In this document: piece by piece, positions 53,643-61,043 of the stretch
Position numbering within the stretch: position 1 is the first letter of the stretch
Layout: each line of letters starts with the position of its first letter
Source: Pseudomonas sp. PDM18
GTDB lineage: Bacteria > Pseudomonadota > Gammaproteobacteria > Pseudomonadales > Pseudomonadaceae
Length of the DNA: 64,000 bases
NCBI RefSeq assembly: GCF_014852585.1
Contig: NZ_JACVBX010000017.1
Span: 34,597 to 98,596, forward strand
Reading direction: 5' to 3'
Notes under the pieces: model-generated
What the model was told of the DNA's origin: nothing
Database searches by the model: none
Seen by the model: the letters and a program-made list of their open reading frames with translations, nothing else
Translations under genes and position numbers: made by a program

Positions 53643-54314
53643 TCAATCGAACGCCTTGCGGGTCCATTCGTCCTCGGGAATAGCCAGTGCCTCGCCGGAA
53701 AAACGCTCCTCGCGGAACGGGTCGGCCTCGTTGTGGAAGCCGTTGCGCTCCCAGAATCCGGGGCGGTCGCTGTCGCTGAACTGCAGCTCGCGCAGCCACT
53801 TCGCGCTCTTCCAGAAATAGCGCCCGGCAATCACCAGCCGCAGCGGCCAGCCATGCACCGGGGTCAGCGGCTCACCGGCGTAGTGCGTGGCGAACAGGCT
53901 GTCCGGGCGCAGCAGGTCCTGTAGCGGCAGGTTGGTCTCGTAGTCGTGGTCGGCATGGGCCATGACGAACTGCCCGGTGGGCTCCACGCCGTAATGCGCG
54001 AGCAGGTCGGACAGGTGCACGCCGCGCCAGGCGGTATCGAACTTCGACCAGCGCGTGACGCAATGGATATCGCAGACCAGCTCGCGCTGCGGCAGCGCCA
54101 GCAGGTCGTCCAGGCTCAGCTCCAGCGTTTTGGACAGTGCCCCGGACAGGCGCAGGCGCCAGGTCGCGCGGTCGTATTCGGGTACCTCGCCTTCGTGGAG
54201 GATCGGAAAGCGCTCGGTCAGCACCTGCCCCGGCGGCAGGCGTTCGCCATAACGCGGGTCGGCGGCTGGCGAACGCGCCTTCTTCAGGCGCCTGGCCTTG
54301 TCTTGCGTGGTCAT
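53643..54314 (-). CDS. Molybdopterin-dependent oxidoreductase domain protein (sulfite oxidase/MsrP fold)
   Basis: A 223-residue protein corresponding to one oxidoreductase molybdopterin-binding domain: WRLRLSGALSKTLELSLDDLLALP, then the Mo-ligand cysteine in CDIHCVTRWSKFDTAWRGV and GWPLRLVIAGRYFWKSAKWLREL. It has no Tat signal, so unlike MsrP it should be cytoplasmic. It begins 2 bases after the ABC binding-protein stop, so it is the last gene of the transporter operon. A sulfur-, nitrogen- or oxo-compound substrate brought in by that transporter is plausible. Confidence 0.85.
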   Translation of the reverse strand: MTTQDKARRLKKARSPAADPRYGERLPPGQVLTERFPILHEGEVPEYDRATWRLRLSGALSKTLELSLDDLLALPQRELVCDIHCVTRWSKFDTAWRGVHLSDLLAHYGVEPTGQFVMAHADHDYETNLPLQDLLRPDSLFATHYAGEPLTPVHGWPLRLVIAGRYFWKSAKWLRELQFSDSDRPGFWERNGFHNEADPFREERFSGEALAIPEDEWTRKAFD

Positions 54315-54316
54315 CG

Positions 54317-55372
54317 TCAATTCGCCAGCGGGATCCACGGCGCCTGCGCAACCTTCTGCGCCTCGCCAAAGGCCGGCACCTTGCGCGCCAGGTCGCGGAC
54401 GTTCCTCACGTCGAGGTCGAGCAATTGTTGGCGGGTGATCAGGGTCGGCGGGACCAGCACCTGCTCGCCCGGATTCTGCCCGGCGATGCGCAGCGCCAGG
54501 CTGCGCACGCTGATGGCGCCGGCCACTTCCGGATTGACCGCGGCGGTGGCGCTCCAGGCGCTGCCCTCTTCCTTCATGATCTGGATATCGGCCGTGGATA
54601 TGTCGGCGCTATAGATCTTCACCTGCTTGCCCAGCCCGGCTTCGTCCACGGCGATCTTCACACCCTTGGCAAACTCGTCGAAGGGCGCGAAGAACACGGT
54701 GATGCCGGGGTTGGCGCGCAGCACCGCGCTGGCCTGGTCGGCCACCGAGTTGGCGATGGGCGCGTTGAGCGTCCCGAAGCGCGCCTTCTCGACGATGCCG
54801 GGATTTTCGGCCTTCACCTGGCGCCAGATTTCATCGCGACGCTCCATGGGGGTGAAGCCGTCGATGTACACGTAGCCAGCGTCGAACTGGTTGCCGTTGT
54901 CCTGCAACACCTGCTTGAGCGCCAGGCGCGCCAGCTCACGGTGGTCCTGCTCGACGCGGGTGATGCGCGGGTCGTTCACGTCGACGTCGAAGGTCACCAC
55001 CTTGATGCCCTTGGCCAGCGCCTTGTCGATGGAGTCCTTGAGCGTTTCGGCAAGTCCGAGTTGGACGATGATGCCGTCCACCCCCAAGTCGATGGCCTGC
55101 TCCAGCATCTCGCGCTGGGTAGCCGCCTGCTGGCGGGCATCGAACACGCGCAACTTCACGTCCAGCGCATTGGCCTGCTTTTCCACCCCGCGCAGATAGG
55201 CCTCGGGGAAGTCGCCGGAGAACAGGTAACCGACGAGGGCGATCTGCACGCCGCCCTTGTCGAAGGGAGCGGGTGCGCCGGGCAGTCCGGCGGCGACGGC
55301 GCTGGCTGCGCCGGACAACAACAGCCCGGCGGCGAACAGCGCGCGCAGGGATTTGGCAGGGGTGAACTTCAT
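54317..55372 (-). CDS. Sugar-type ABC transporter substrate-binding protein
   Basis: A 351-residue periplasmic-binding-protein-1 (RbsB-like) protein with signal peptide (through SAVAAG). It shows IALVGYLFSGDFPEAYLRGVEK, EQAIDLGVDGIIVQLG and KVVTFDVDVNDPRI. It supplies ligand to the permease/ATPase encoded just upstream. The binding pocket could take a pentose, a ribonucleoside or another small polar molecule. The gene order ATPase-permease-binding protein matches CUT2 transporters. Confidence 0.9.
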   Translation of the reverse strand: MKFTPAKSLRALFAAGLLLSGAASAVAAGLPGAPAPFDKGGVQIALVGYLFSGDFPEAYLRGVEKQANALDVKLRVFDARQQAATQREMLEQAIDLGVDGIIVQLGLAETLKDSIDKALAKGIKVVTFDVDVNDPRITRVEQDHRELARLALKQVLQDNGNQFDAGYVYIDGFTPMERRDEIWRQVKAENPGIVEKARFGTLNAPIANSVADQASAVLRANPGITVFFAPFDEFAKGVKIAVDEAGLGKQVKIYSADISTADIQIMKEEGSAWSATAAVNPEVAGAISVRSLALRIAGQNPGEQVLVPPTLITRQQLLDLDVRNVRDLARKVPAFGEAQKVAQAPWIPLAN

Positions 55373-55398
55373 CCGTTGAATCTCCGAAAAAGTAGCGA

Positions 55399-56421
55399 TC
55401 AGCGCCCGCGCCGGGCCAGACCGAAAGTGAACATCAGGGCCGAGACCAGCACGGCGCCCTTGACGAAATCCTGCGCGTAGTAAGGCGCGTTGAGCATTGT
55501 CAGGCCGTTCAACAGGGTCGCTACCAGCACCGCGCCGACCAGGGTTCCGAAAGCGTTGGGCTTCTGCGCACCGAGCACGGCGAAGCCGATCAGCGCAGCG
55601 CCAAGGGCATCGAGCACCAGCCCGTTGCCGGAGCTGACGTCGCCACGTCCGAGGCGCGCAGCCAGCAGCAATCCACCCAGCGAAGCGAGCAGCGCCGAGA
55701 GCACGTAAGCGAGCAGCTTGTAGCGCTCCACCGGCGCACCGGCGAGGCGTGCGGCCTGCTCGTTGCCGCCGATGGCGTAGAACAGCCGGCCCGGCCGCGT
55801 GCGCTCGAGGAACAGCCAGACCAGCAACGCGCAGCCGAGCATGATCACCACCGGCACCGGCACGCGGTCCCACAACTGCGCGCGGCCGAGAGCGAGGAAC
55901 CAGCTGGCGAAGGCGCCCGGTGCTTCATCGCCATTGGGCAGGGTCATGCCGACGGCGATGGAGCGACCGCCGGTGGGAATCAGTTGCACGCCGACCACCA
56001 GGAACATGCTGCCGAGGGTGGCGAGGATGTCCGGCACGCGCATGCGCACGATCAGCCAGCCGTTGAGCAACCCGACCAGGGTGCCGAGGCCGAGACTGAT
56101 GAGGATCGCCGCGAGCGGGCCCCAGTCCAGTACCACCATCACGTAGCTGGCGGTCATCAGGCTCAGCGCGGCGACCGCGCCGATGGAAAGGTCCAGCCCG
56201 CCGACCGCCATACTCAGGGTCACGCCCAGGGCGAGCAGCGCGACGATGGACACCGACTGCAGCACCAGGAACAGGTTGCCGACCCGCAGGAAGGCCGGCT
56301 CCAGCAGGGCGAACACCAGCACCAGCAAGGCCAGCAGCAACAGCAGCGCGTAGTGGATGAGGAAGTCGAGCAAACGAGCGACGGGCGAGGTCGCCGGGCT
56401 GCCCACGGCAGTTCTAGACAC
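55399..56421 (-). CDS. Sugar-type ABC transporter permease (CUT2)
   Basis: A 340-residue RbsC-like permease with about 9-10 membrane helices. It has VALLALGVTLSMAVGGLDLSIGA, typical of the CUT2 family, and the EAA-type loop RLFYAIGGNEQAARLAG. Start is GTG at 56421, supported by AAAGGAG seven bases upstream; no ATG fits as well. It lies 13 bases after the ATPase gene. Confidence 0.92.
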   Translation of the reverse strand: MSRTAVGSPATSPVARLLDFLIHYALLLLLALLVLVFALLEPAFLRVGNLFLVLQSVSIVALLALGVTLSMAVGGLDLSIGAVAALSLMTASYVMVVLDWGPLAAILISLGLGTLVGLLNGWLIVRMRVPDILATLGSMFLVVGVQLIPTGGRSIAVGMTLPNGDEAPGAFASWFLALGRAQLWDRVPVPVVIMLGCALLVWLFLERTRPGRLFYAIGGNEQAARLAGAPVERYKLLAYVLSALLASLGGLLLAARLGRGDVSSGNGLVLDALGAALIGFAVLGAQKPNAFGTLVGAVLVATLLNGLTMLNAPYYAQDFVKGAVLVSALMFTFGLARRGR

Positions 56422-56434
56422 GCACGGCTCCTTT

Positions 56435-57967
56435 CTAGATTCGCGCAGTTTCCTGGCGTGAAGGGTTGGATGGGGTGAGATGGGCGACGATTTCACTGCG
56501 CTGCAGGTCGTGCCGGGGCAACTCGGCAACCACCGCGCCGTCGCGCACGACGAGGATGCGGTCGGCGATTTCCAGGGCCTCGTCCGGGTCGCTGCAGATC
56601 ACCAGCGTGGCGCGGCCGGCGGCACTGGCGCGCAGGCGCTGGCCGATGTCGCGGCGGGCGCGCACGTCGACGCCCTGGAAGGGTTCGTCGAGGATCAGCA
56701 CGCGGCCCTGCCCCAGCAGCCAGCGGGCGAGGATGACCTTCTGCTGGTTGCCGCCGGAGAGCAGTTCAAGGGGATGCTCGGGGCCTGGGCCTTTGATGCC
56801 GAGCGCCTCGATCTGCTCGGCGACCCTGGCGCGCTCGGCGTTGCGGTCGATGAAGCCGAAACGCGTGAAGCTGCGCAGGAACGGCAAGGTCATGCTGGCT
56901 CGCACCGAGAAGCCCGGTACCCGCGAGTTGCGCGCGCGGTCCTCGGCGGCGAAGAACACGCCTGCGGAAATGGCTTCGCGCGGGGTGCGGGGCAACCAGT
57001 CGCGGCCATCCAGCCGGATGGTTCCGACGTAATGCCGGCGCAGACCGAACAGTACTTCGGCGATCTCGCTCTTGCCGGCGCCAAGCAGGCCGGTCAGGGC
57101 GACCACTTCGCCTTCGTGCAGGTCCAGGTCGAATGCTGCGCTGTGGGCTTCGAGTTGCCAGTCACGCAGGGACAGCACCGTCTCGCCGCGCTCCAGCGGC
57201 TGCAACTGCACTTCGCCCAGCGCGGCGCCGAGCATGGACTCGACGGCGGCAGCGAGGTCCAGCGGTGCGGCAAACTCGCCGACCAGACGGCCGTCACGCA
57301 GCACCAGCGCACGGTCCGCCACGCGCTGCAGATCGGACAACCGATGGGATATGTAGAGGATCGCCACGCCGCGTTCGCGCAGGTGGTCGATGAGATGGAA
57401 CAGGCGCTCGGCCTCGACGGTCGACAGCGATGCCGTGGGTTCGTCGAGAATCAGCAGACGCGGTTTCAGCGCCAGCGCGCGGGACAGAATCACCAGTTGC
57501 CGTTCGGCGGTACCCAGGTTTTCGATGGGCGCTTGCAGTGGCAGATGCAGCTCCAGGCCGGCGGCGATTTCAGCCGCGCGCCTGAGCGCCTCGCGCGGAC
57601 GGAAGATCAGGGAGCCGGCGGCGCCGCAGAGCTCGTCCAGCAGGAGGTTTTCGGCGACGCTCAGGCCGGGCACCACACCCTGCTCCACCTGCTGATGCAC
57701 GGCAACTATGCCGTGGCGGCGGGCGTCGTGGGGCGAGGTGAAACGAACCTCATGGCCGTCGATCAGCAACTGCCCGGCGTCGTGGCCGTGGGAGCCTGCG
57801 ATGATTTTCACGAGCGTCGATTTGCCTGCGCCGTTGGCGCCAAGCAGGGCGAGGACTTGGCCGGGACGAATCTCCAGGTCGAGATCAATCAGCACGCGAT
57901 TTTCGGCAAAAGACTTGCCGACGCCTTCGAGGCGGAGAAATGCGGGAGCGGCGGACTGGGTGGACAT
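56435..57967 (-). CDS. Sugar-type ABC transporter ATP-binding protein (two ABC domains)
   Basis: A 510-residue RbsA-like protein with two ABC domains. The first has Walker A LLGANGAGKSTLV and Walker B LLILDEPTAS. The second has a Walker A-like GLLGAGKSEIAE, signature LSGGNQQKVILARWL and Walker B LILDEPFQG. It energises import through the adjacent permease. It is the first gene of the four-gene ABC/molybdoprotein operon and is divergent from yghU. Confidence 0.94.
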   Translation of the reverse strand: MSTQSAAPAFLRLEGVGKSFAENRVLIDLDLEIRPGQVLALLGANGAGKSTLVKIIAGSHGHDAGQLLIDGHEVRFTSPHDARRHGIVAVHQQVEQGVVPGLSVAENLLLDELCGAAGSLIFRPREALRRAAEIAAGLELHLPLQAPIENLGTAERQLVILSRALALKPRLLILDEPTASLSTVEAERLFHLIDHLRERGVAILYISHRLSDLQRVADRALVLRDGRLVGEFAAPLDLAAAVESMLGAALGEVQLQPLERGETVLSLRDWQLEAHSAAFDLDLHEGEVVALTGLLGAGKSEIAEVLFGLRRHYVGTIRLDGRDWLPRTPREAISAGVFFAAEDRARNSRVPGFSVRASMTLPFLRSFTRFGFIDRNAERARVAEQIEALGIKGPGPEHPLELLSGGNQQKVILARWLLGQGRVLILDEPFQGVDVRARRDIGQRLRASAAGRATLVICSDPDEALEIADRILVVRDGAVVAELPRHDLQRSEIVAHLTPSNPSRQETARI

Positions 57968-58217
57968 GGGGCTCTCGAAAAGCGGCAGAGCGAAAGCGCC
58001 GTTTCAGAGCTTCGCCGTTGGACTGAGCGGCGATTCTTTTATAATCTCAAAGCATGCATCAACTAATTTTTAATATCGTTTATGCATATGCTAACAACCA
58101 CCCGAGCAAAGCGTCGCGTACTGTTTGCTCAGCAACAGTGGTGCGTAAAGCGGCTGACGCGACACGAATCGGGCGAGTAGCATCCACAGCATTCAACCCA
58201 CAAGGTGAGAACTCGAG

Positions 58218-59054
58218 ATGGCGAACGATACCTACACTCCACCCCGTGTCTGGACTTGGGACAAGAGCAACGGCGGCGCCTTCGCCAGCATCAACCGGCC
58301 CATCGCCGGCCCGACCCATGACAAGGTACTGCCGCGCGGCAAGCATTCGCTGCAGCTGTATTCGCTGGCGACGCCCAACGGCGTCAAGGTCACCATCCTG
58401 CTCGAAGAACTGCTGGAGCTGGGCGTGAGCGCCGCGGAGTACGACGCTTGGCCGATCAGGATCAGCGATGGCGACCAGTTCGGTAGCGGCTTTGTCGACA
58501 TCAACCCGAACTCGAAGATCCCGGCTCTGCTGGACACCAGCGTCGAACCTGCGCTGCGCATCTTCGAATCCGGCTCGATCCTGGTGTATCTCGCGGAAAA
58601 GTTCGGTCACTTCCTGCCAAAGGACCTGGCAAGGCGTACCGAGACGCTGAACTGGCTGTTCTGGCAGATGGGCAGCGCGCCTTTCCTTGGCGGCGGCTTC
58701 GGCCACTTCTACGCCTACGCGCCGGAGAAGTACGAGTACCCGATCAACCGCTACGCCATGGAGGTCAAGCGCCAGCTCGACGTGCTCGATCGTCAGCTCG
58801 CCGACAACCGCTACATTGCCGGCGACGAATACAGCATCGCCGACATGGCGATCTGGCCCTGGTACGGCGCACTACTGAACAACCAGGCCTATGAGGCGGC
58901 GGAGTTCCTCGACGTGGAGAGCTACACCCATGTACGCCGCTGGACCGACGAAATCGGCGCGCGTCCGGCGGTGCAACGTGGCCGCCGGGTCAACCGCACC
59001 TGGGGCGACGACGCCCTGCCGGAGCGGCACAGCGCCGACGACTTCAGCAAGTGA
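58218..59054 (+). CDS. yghU: YghU-type glutathione S-transferase / disulfide reductase
   Basis: A 278-residue protein with the long N-terminal arm typical of Nu-class GSTs (TYTPPRVWTWDKSNGGAF and INRPIAGPTHDK). It has the thioredoxin-like domain with LYSLATPNGVKVTILLEEL, NPNSKIPAL and FESGSILVYLAEKFG, and a helical domain. These enzymes have glutathionyl-disulfide reductase activity. AAGGTGA lies upstream of the ATG. It is divergent from the ABC transporter operon. Confidence 0.93.
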   Translation: MANDTYTPPRVWTWDKSNGGAFASINRPIAGPTHDKVLPRGKHSLQLYSLATPNGVKVTILLEELLELGVSAAEYDAWPIRISDGDQFGSGFVDINPNSKIPALLDTSVEPALRIFESGSILVYLAEKFGHFLPKDLARRTETLNWLFWQMGSAPFLGGGFGHFYAYAPEKYEYPINRYAMEVKRQLDVLDRQLADNRYIAGDEYSIADMAIWPWYGALLNNQAYEAAEFLDVESYTHVRRWTDEIGARPAVQRGRRVNRTWGDDALPERHSADDFSK

Positions 59055-59122
59055 TTCATTAGCCCTGGGGCGTGAGCTGGATCGCGTCCCGCACTCTGCC
59101 GCCCCTCCCGGCGAACGTTCTC

Positions 59123-59204
59123 GTAGGATGGCGTGGAGCGCAGCGATACCCATCAAATCCGGTGCGCCACCAGCATGGGTATCGCTGCGCTCCACCCATC
59201 CTAC
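59123..59204. repeat. REP-like palindromic element
   Basis: An 82-base near-palindrome: GTAGGATGGCGTGGAGCGC with AGCGATACCCAT on the left, ATGGGTATCGCT with GCGCTCCACCCATCCTAC on the right. Arms differ by a single insertion. Such GTAGGATGG elements are dispersed in pseudomonad genomes. A half-copy sequence (GTAGGATGG followed by a small hairpin) is at 60890-60915. Confidence 0.8.
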
Positions 59205-59294
59205 GGTCGTGCTTCGCCGCGGCCTCGATGTGAATGGAATCTACGGTCACGGAGAGGCTCCGCCTCCGCAGGAGAGCACCGTACGAACGCCAAT

Positions 59295-59329
59295 AAAAAA
59301 CCGGAGCCCCTTCCAGGGCTCCGGTTTTT
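59295..59329. terminator. Bidirectional terminator
   Basis: AAAAAACCGGAGCCC, short loop, GGGCTCCGGTTTTT: about 14-bp stem between the convergent yghU and ycaC-type genes, with A-run on one side and T-run on the other. Confidence 0.92.
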
Positions 59330-59344
59330 CATTTCAGCGCGCGA

Positions 59345-59974
59345 TTACTTGCCAGCAGTCAGGGTGCTGTAGGCACTGATCAGGTTGCGGTAGTCCGGGA
59401 TGTGGTTGGAGCACAGCGCGGCGAGGCCTTCAATATCGTTGCGCCAGTCGCGGTGCAGTTCACAGGCCACGCCGAACCAGGTCATCAGCTGCGCACCGGC
59501 CGCTTCCATCCGGCGCCAGGCGGCGTCGCGGGTCATCTCGTTGAAGGTGCCCGAAGCATCCGCCACCACGAACACATCGAAACCTTCCGCCAGCGCCGAC
59601 AGCGCCGGGAACGCCACGCAAACCTCGGTTACCACGCCGGCGATGATCAGTTGCTTCTTGCCGGTGGCCTTCACTGCCTTCACGAAGTCTTCGTTGTCCC
59701 AGGCGTTGATCTGGCCGGGACGGGCGATGTACGGCGCGTCCGGGAACTGTGCCTTCAGCTCGGGAACCAGCGGGCCGTTGGGGCCGGTTTCGAAGCTGGT
59801 GGTGAGGATGGTCGGCAGGTTGAAGAATTTGGCCAGGTCACCCAGCGCCAGCACGTTGTTCTTGAACTTGTCCGGATCGATGTCGCGGACCAGCGAGAGC
59901 AGACCGGCCTGGTGGTCGACCAGCAGTACGGCGGCGTTGTCTTTGTCCAGGCGGTTGTAGGTGGGGTTGGCCAT
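59345..59974 (-). CDS. ycaC: YcaC-type isochorismatase-fold hydrolase
   Basis: A 209-residue protein matching YcaC in length and motifs: VLLVDHQAGLLSLVRDI (catalytic Asp), ARPGQINAW, and the nucleophilic Cys in IIAGVVTEVCVAFPAL. The family forms octamers; activity is unsettled (amidase-like). GAGGAT precedes the ATG. It is divergent from nothing nearby; the AraC-type gene at 60.2 kb lies upstream on the same strand and may control it. Confidence 0.9.
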   Translation of the reverse strand: MANPTYNRLDKDNAAVLLVDHQAGLLSLVRDIDPDKFKNNVLALGDLAKFFNLPTILTTSFETGPNGPLVPELKAQFPDAPYIARPGQINAWDNEDFVKAVKATGKKQLIIAGVVTEVCVAFPALSALAEGFDVFVVADASGTFNEMTRDAAWRRMEAAGAQLMTWFGVACELHRDWRNDIEGLAALCSNHIPDYRNLISAYSTLTAGK

Positions 59975-60159
59975 GGTGAAATCCTCGATTTGCTTTCAGT
60001 GGGGGCCGGCTGGGCCGGAAGGTTTGGACTCGTCTTGCAGTGCGTCACTGCATGGAACAAAGATTAAATTCGACACCCTTTGCGCACTAGACGGCAAAAA
60101 TCGCTTCTAGCGTTCCATTATCAGAACGATATTCTACGAAGAAGCGCCGAGTGATCGGC

Positions 60160-60570
60160 CTAGCCCGCATGTCGCCAGGGGGATTCGCGCTCCACATCGA
60201 AAAAGCGCCGCTGCCAGCTCAGGGGCGTGACGCCTTCGATGCGGTAGAAGATCCGGCAGAAATGCGCCTGGTCGCAGAAGCCGCATTGCAGGCCGATTTC
60301 CGCCAGCGGGAAGGACGATTCACGCATCAGTTGCTTGGCCTTCTCCACCCGCTGAATCCGCATCCATGCCTGCGGCGAATGCCCGGTGGTGACCTTGAAC
60401 TTGCGGGTGAAATCGCTGCGCGACAGCGCGCATGCGGCCGCCAGGTCGCTGACCGTGATGCCGCTGTCCAGATGCTTGAGCAGCAGTGCCAGGGCGCGCT
60501 CCTTCTGCCACGGGGCCAGGTCGCGCTTGGGGGCATCCACTGGAATCTGGCTGATGAGTCTCTGAAGCAT
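60160..60570 (-). CDS. Stand-alone AraC-type DNA-binding protein
   Basis: A 136-residue protein consisting only of the AraC double HTH (about 30-125): ITVSDLAAACALSRSDFTRKF and IGLQCGFCDQAHFCRIFYRIEGVTP in family order. There is no ligand-binding domain. GGAGG lies before the ATG. Proteins of this size act like MarA/SoxS, controlled by abundance rather than ligand. The YcaC-type gene downstream on the same strand is a candidate target. Confidence 0.88.
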   Translation of the reverse strand: MLQRLISQIPVDAPKRDLAPWQKERALALLLKHLDSGITVSDLAAACALSRSDFTRKFKVTTGHSPQAWMRIQRVEKAKQLMRESSFPLAEIGLQCGFCDQAHFCRIFYRIEGVTPLSWQRRFFDVERESPWRHAG

Positions 60571-61043
60571 GCTGGTCCCTCCCCTGCGATCTGGGACCCA
60601 TTCTTTGTGGGCACAGGGGTACCGGCGAGTTAAAGCTGGTTAAACCGCATTAACCCGCAGCGGAGCGAAAGCAGCGCCTGGACGGCCGCGAGCGAAGATT
60701 TCCGGAGTCCGCGCGGCCGCTCGCCAATAGGGCGCAAGGGCTTGCAAGCAGCCGCCCTGCCTTACGCAGCGGGGCCTCAAGGGCAAATGACCAGACGACA
60801 CGATGCAGCGATTTCGTCTCGTTGGGCAGCGCCGCTGCAGGCCCTGCGTTAATCGTTATTAAGCCCGCCGGCAAAACGCTGCACCCGGCGTAGGATGGCT
60901 CAACGCTGAGCCGTCGTTTACCCTGAATGTCGTTCACACAAGAAAGGCCAGTCGACCGGAGAGTCGATGGACCTGTGCCATCAGGGCTGACGCCAGGACC
61001 GGCACGCAATCTGCCCCCAGCGTGCGAAAGCGACGACCAGACA
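60571..61043. other. Intergenic region upstream of the STAND regulator
   Basis: About 470 bases. It contains the GTAGGATGG half-element with a small hairpin (GGCTCA/TGAGCC, about 60897-60912) and short AT stretches (TTAATCGTTATTAA near 60850) that may be promoter sequence. An in-frame ATG at 60927 could extend the downstream gene; the region between has no other supported gene. Confidence 0.45.
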
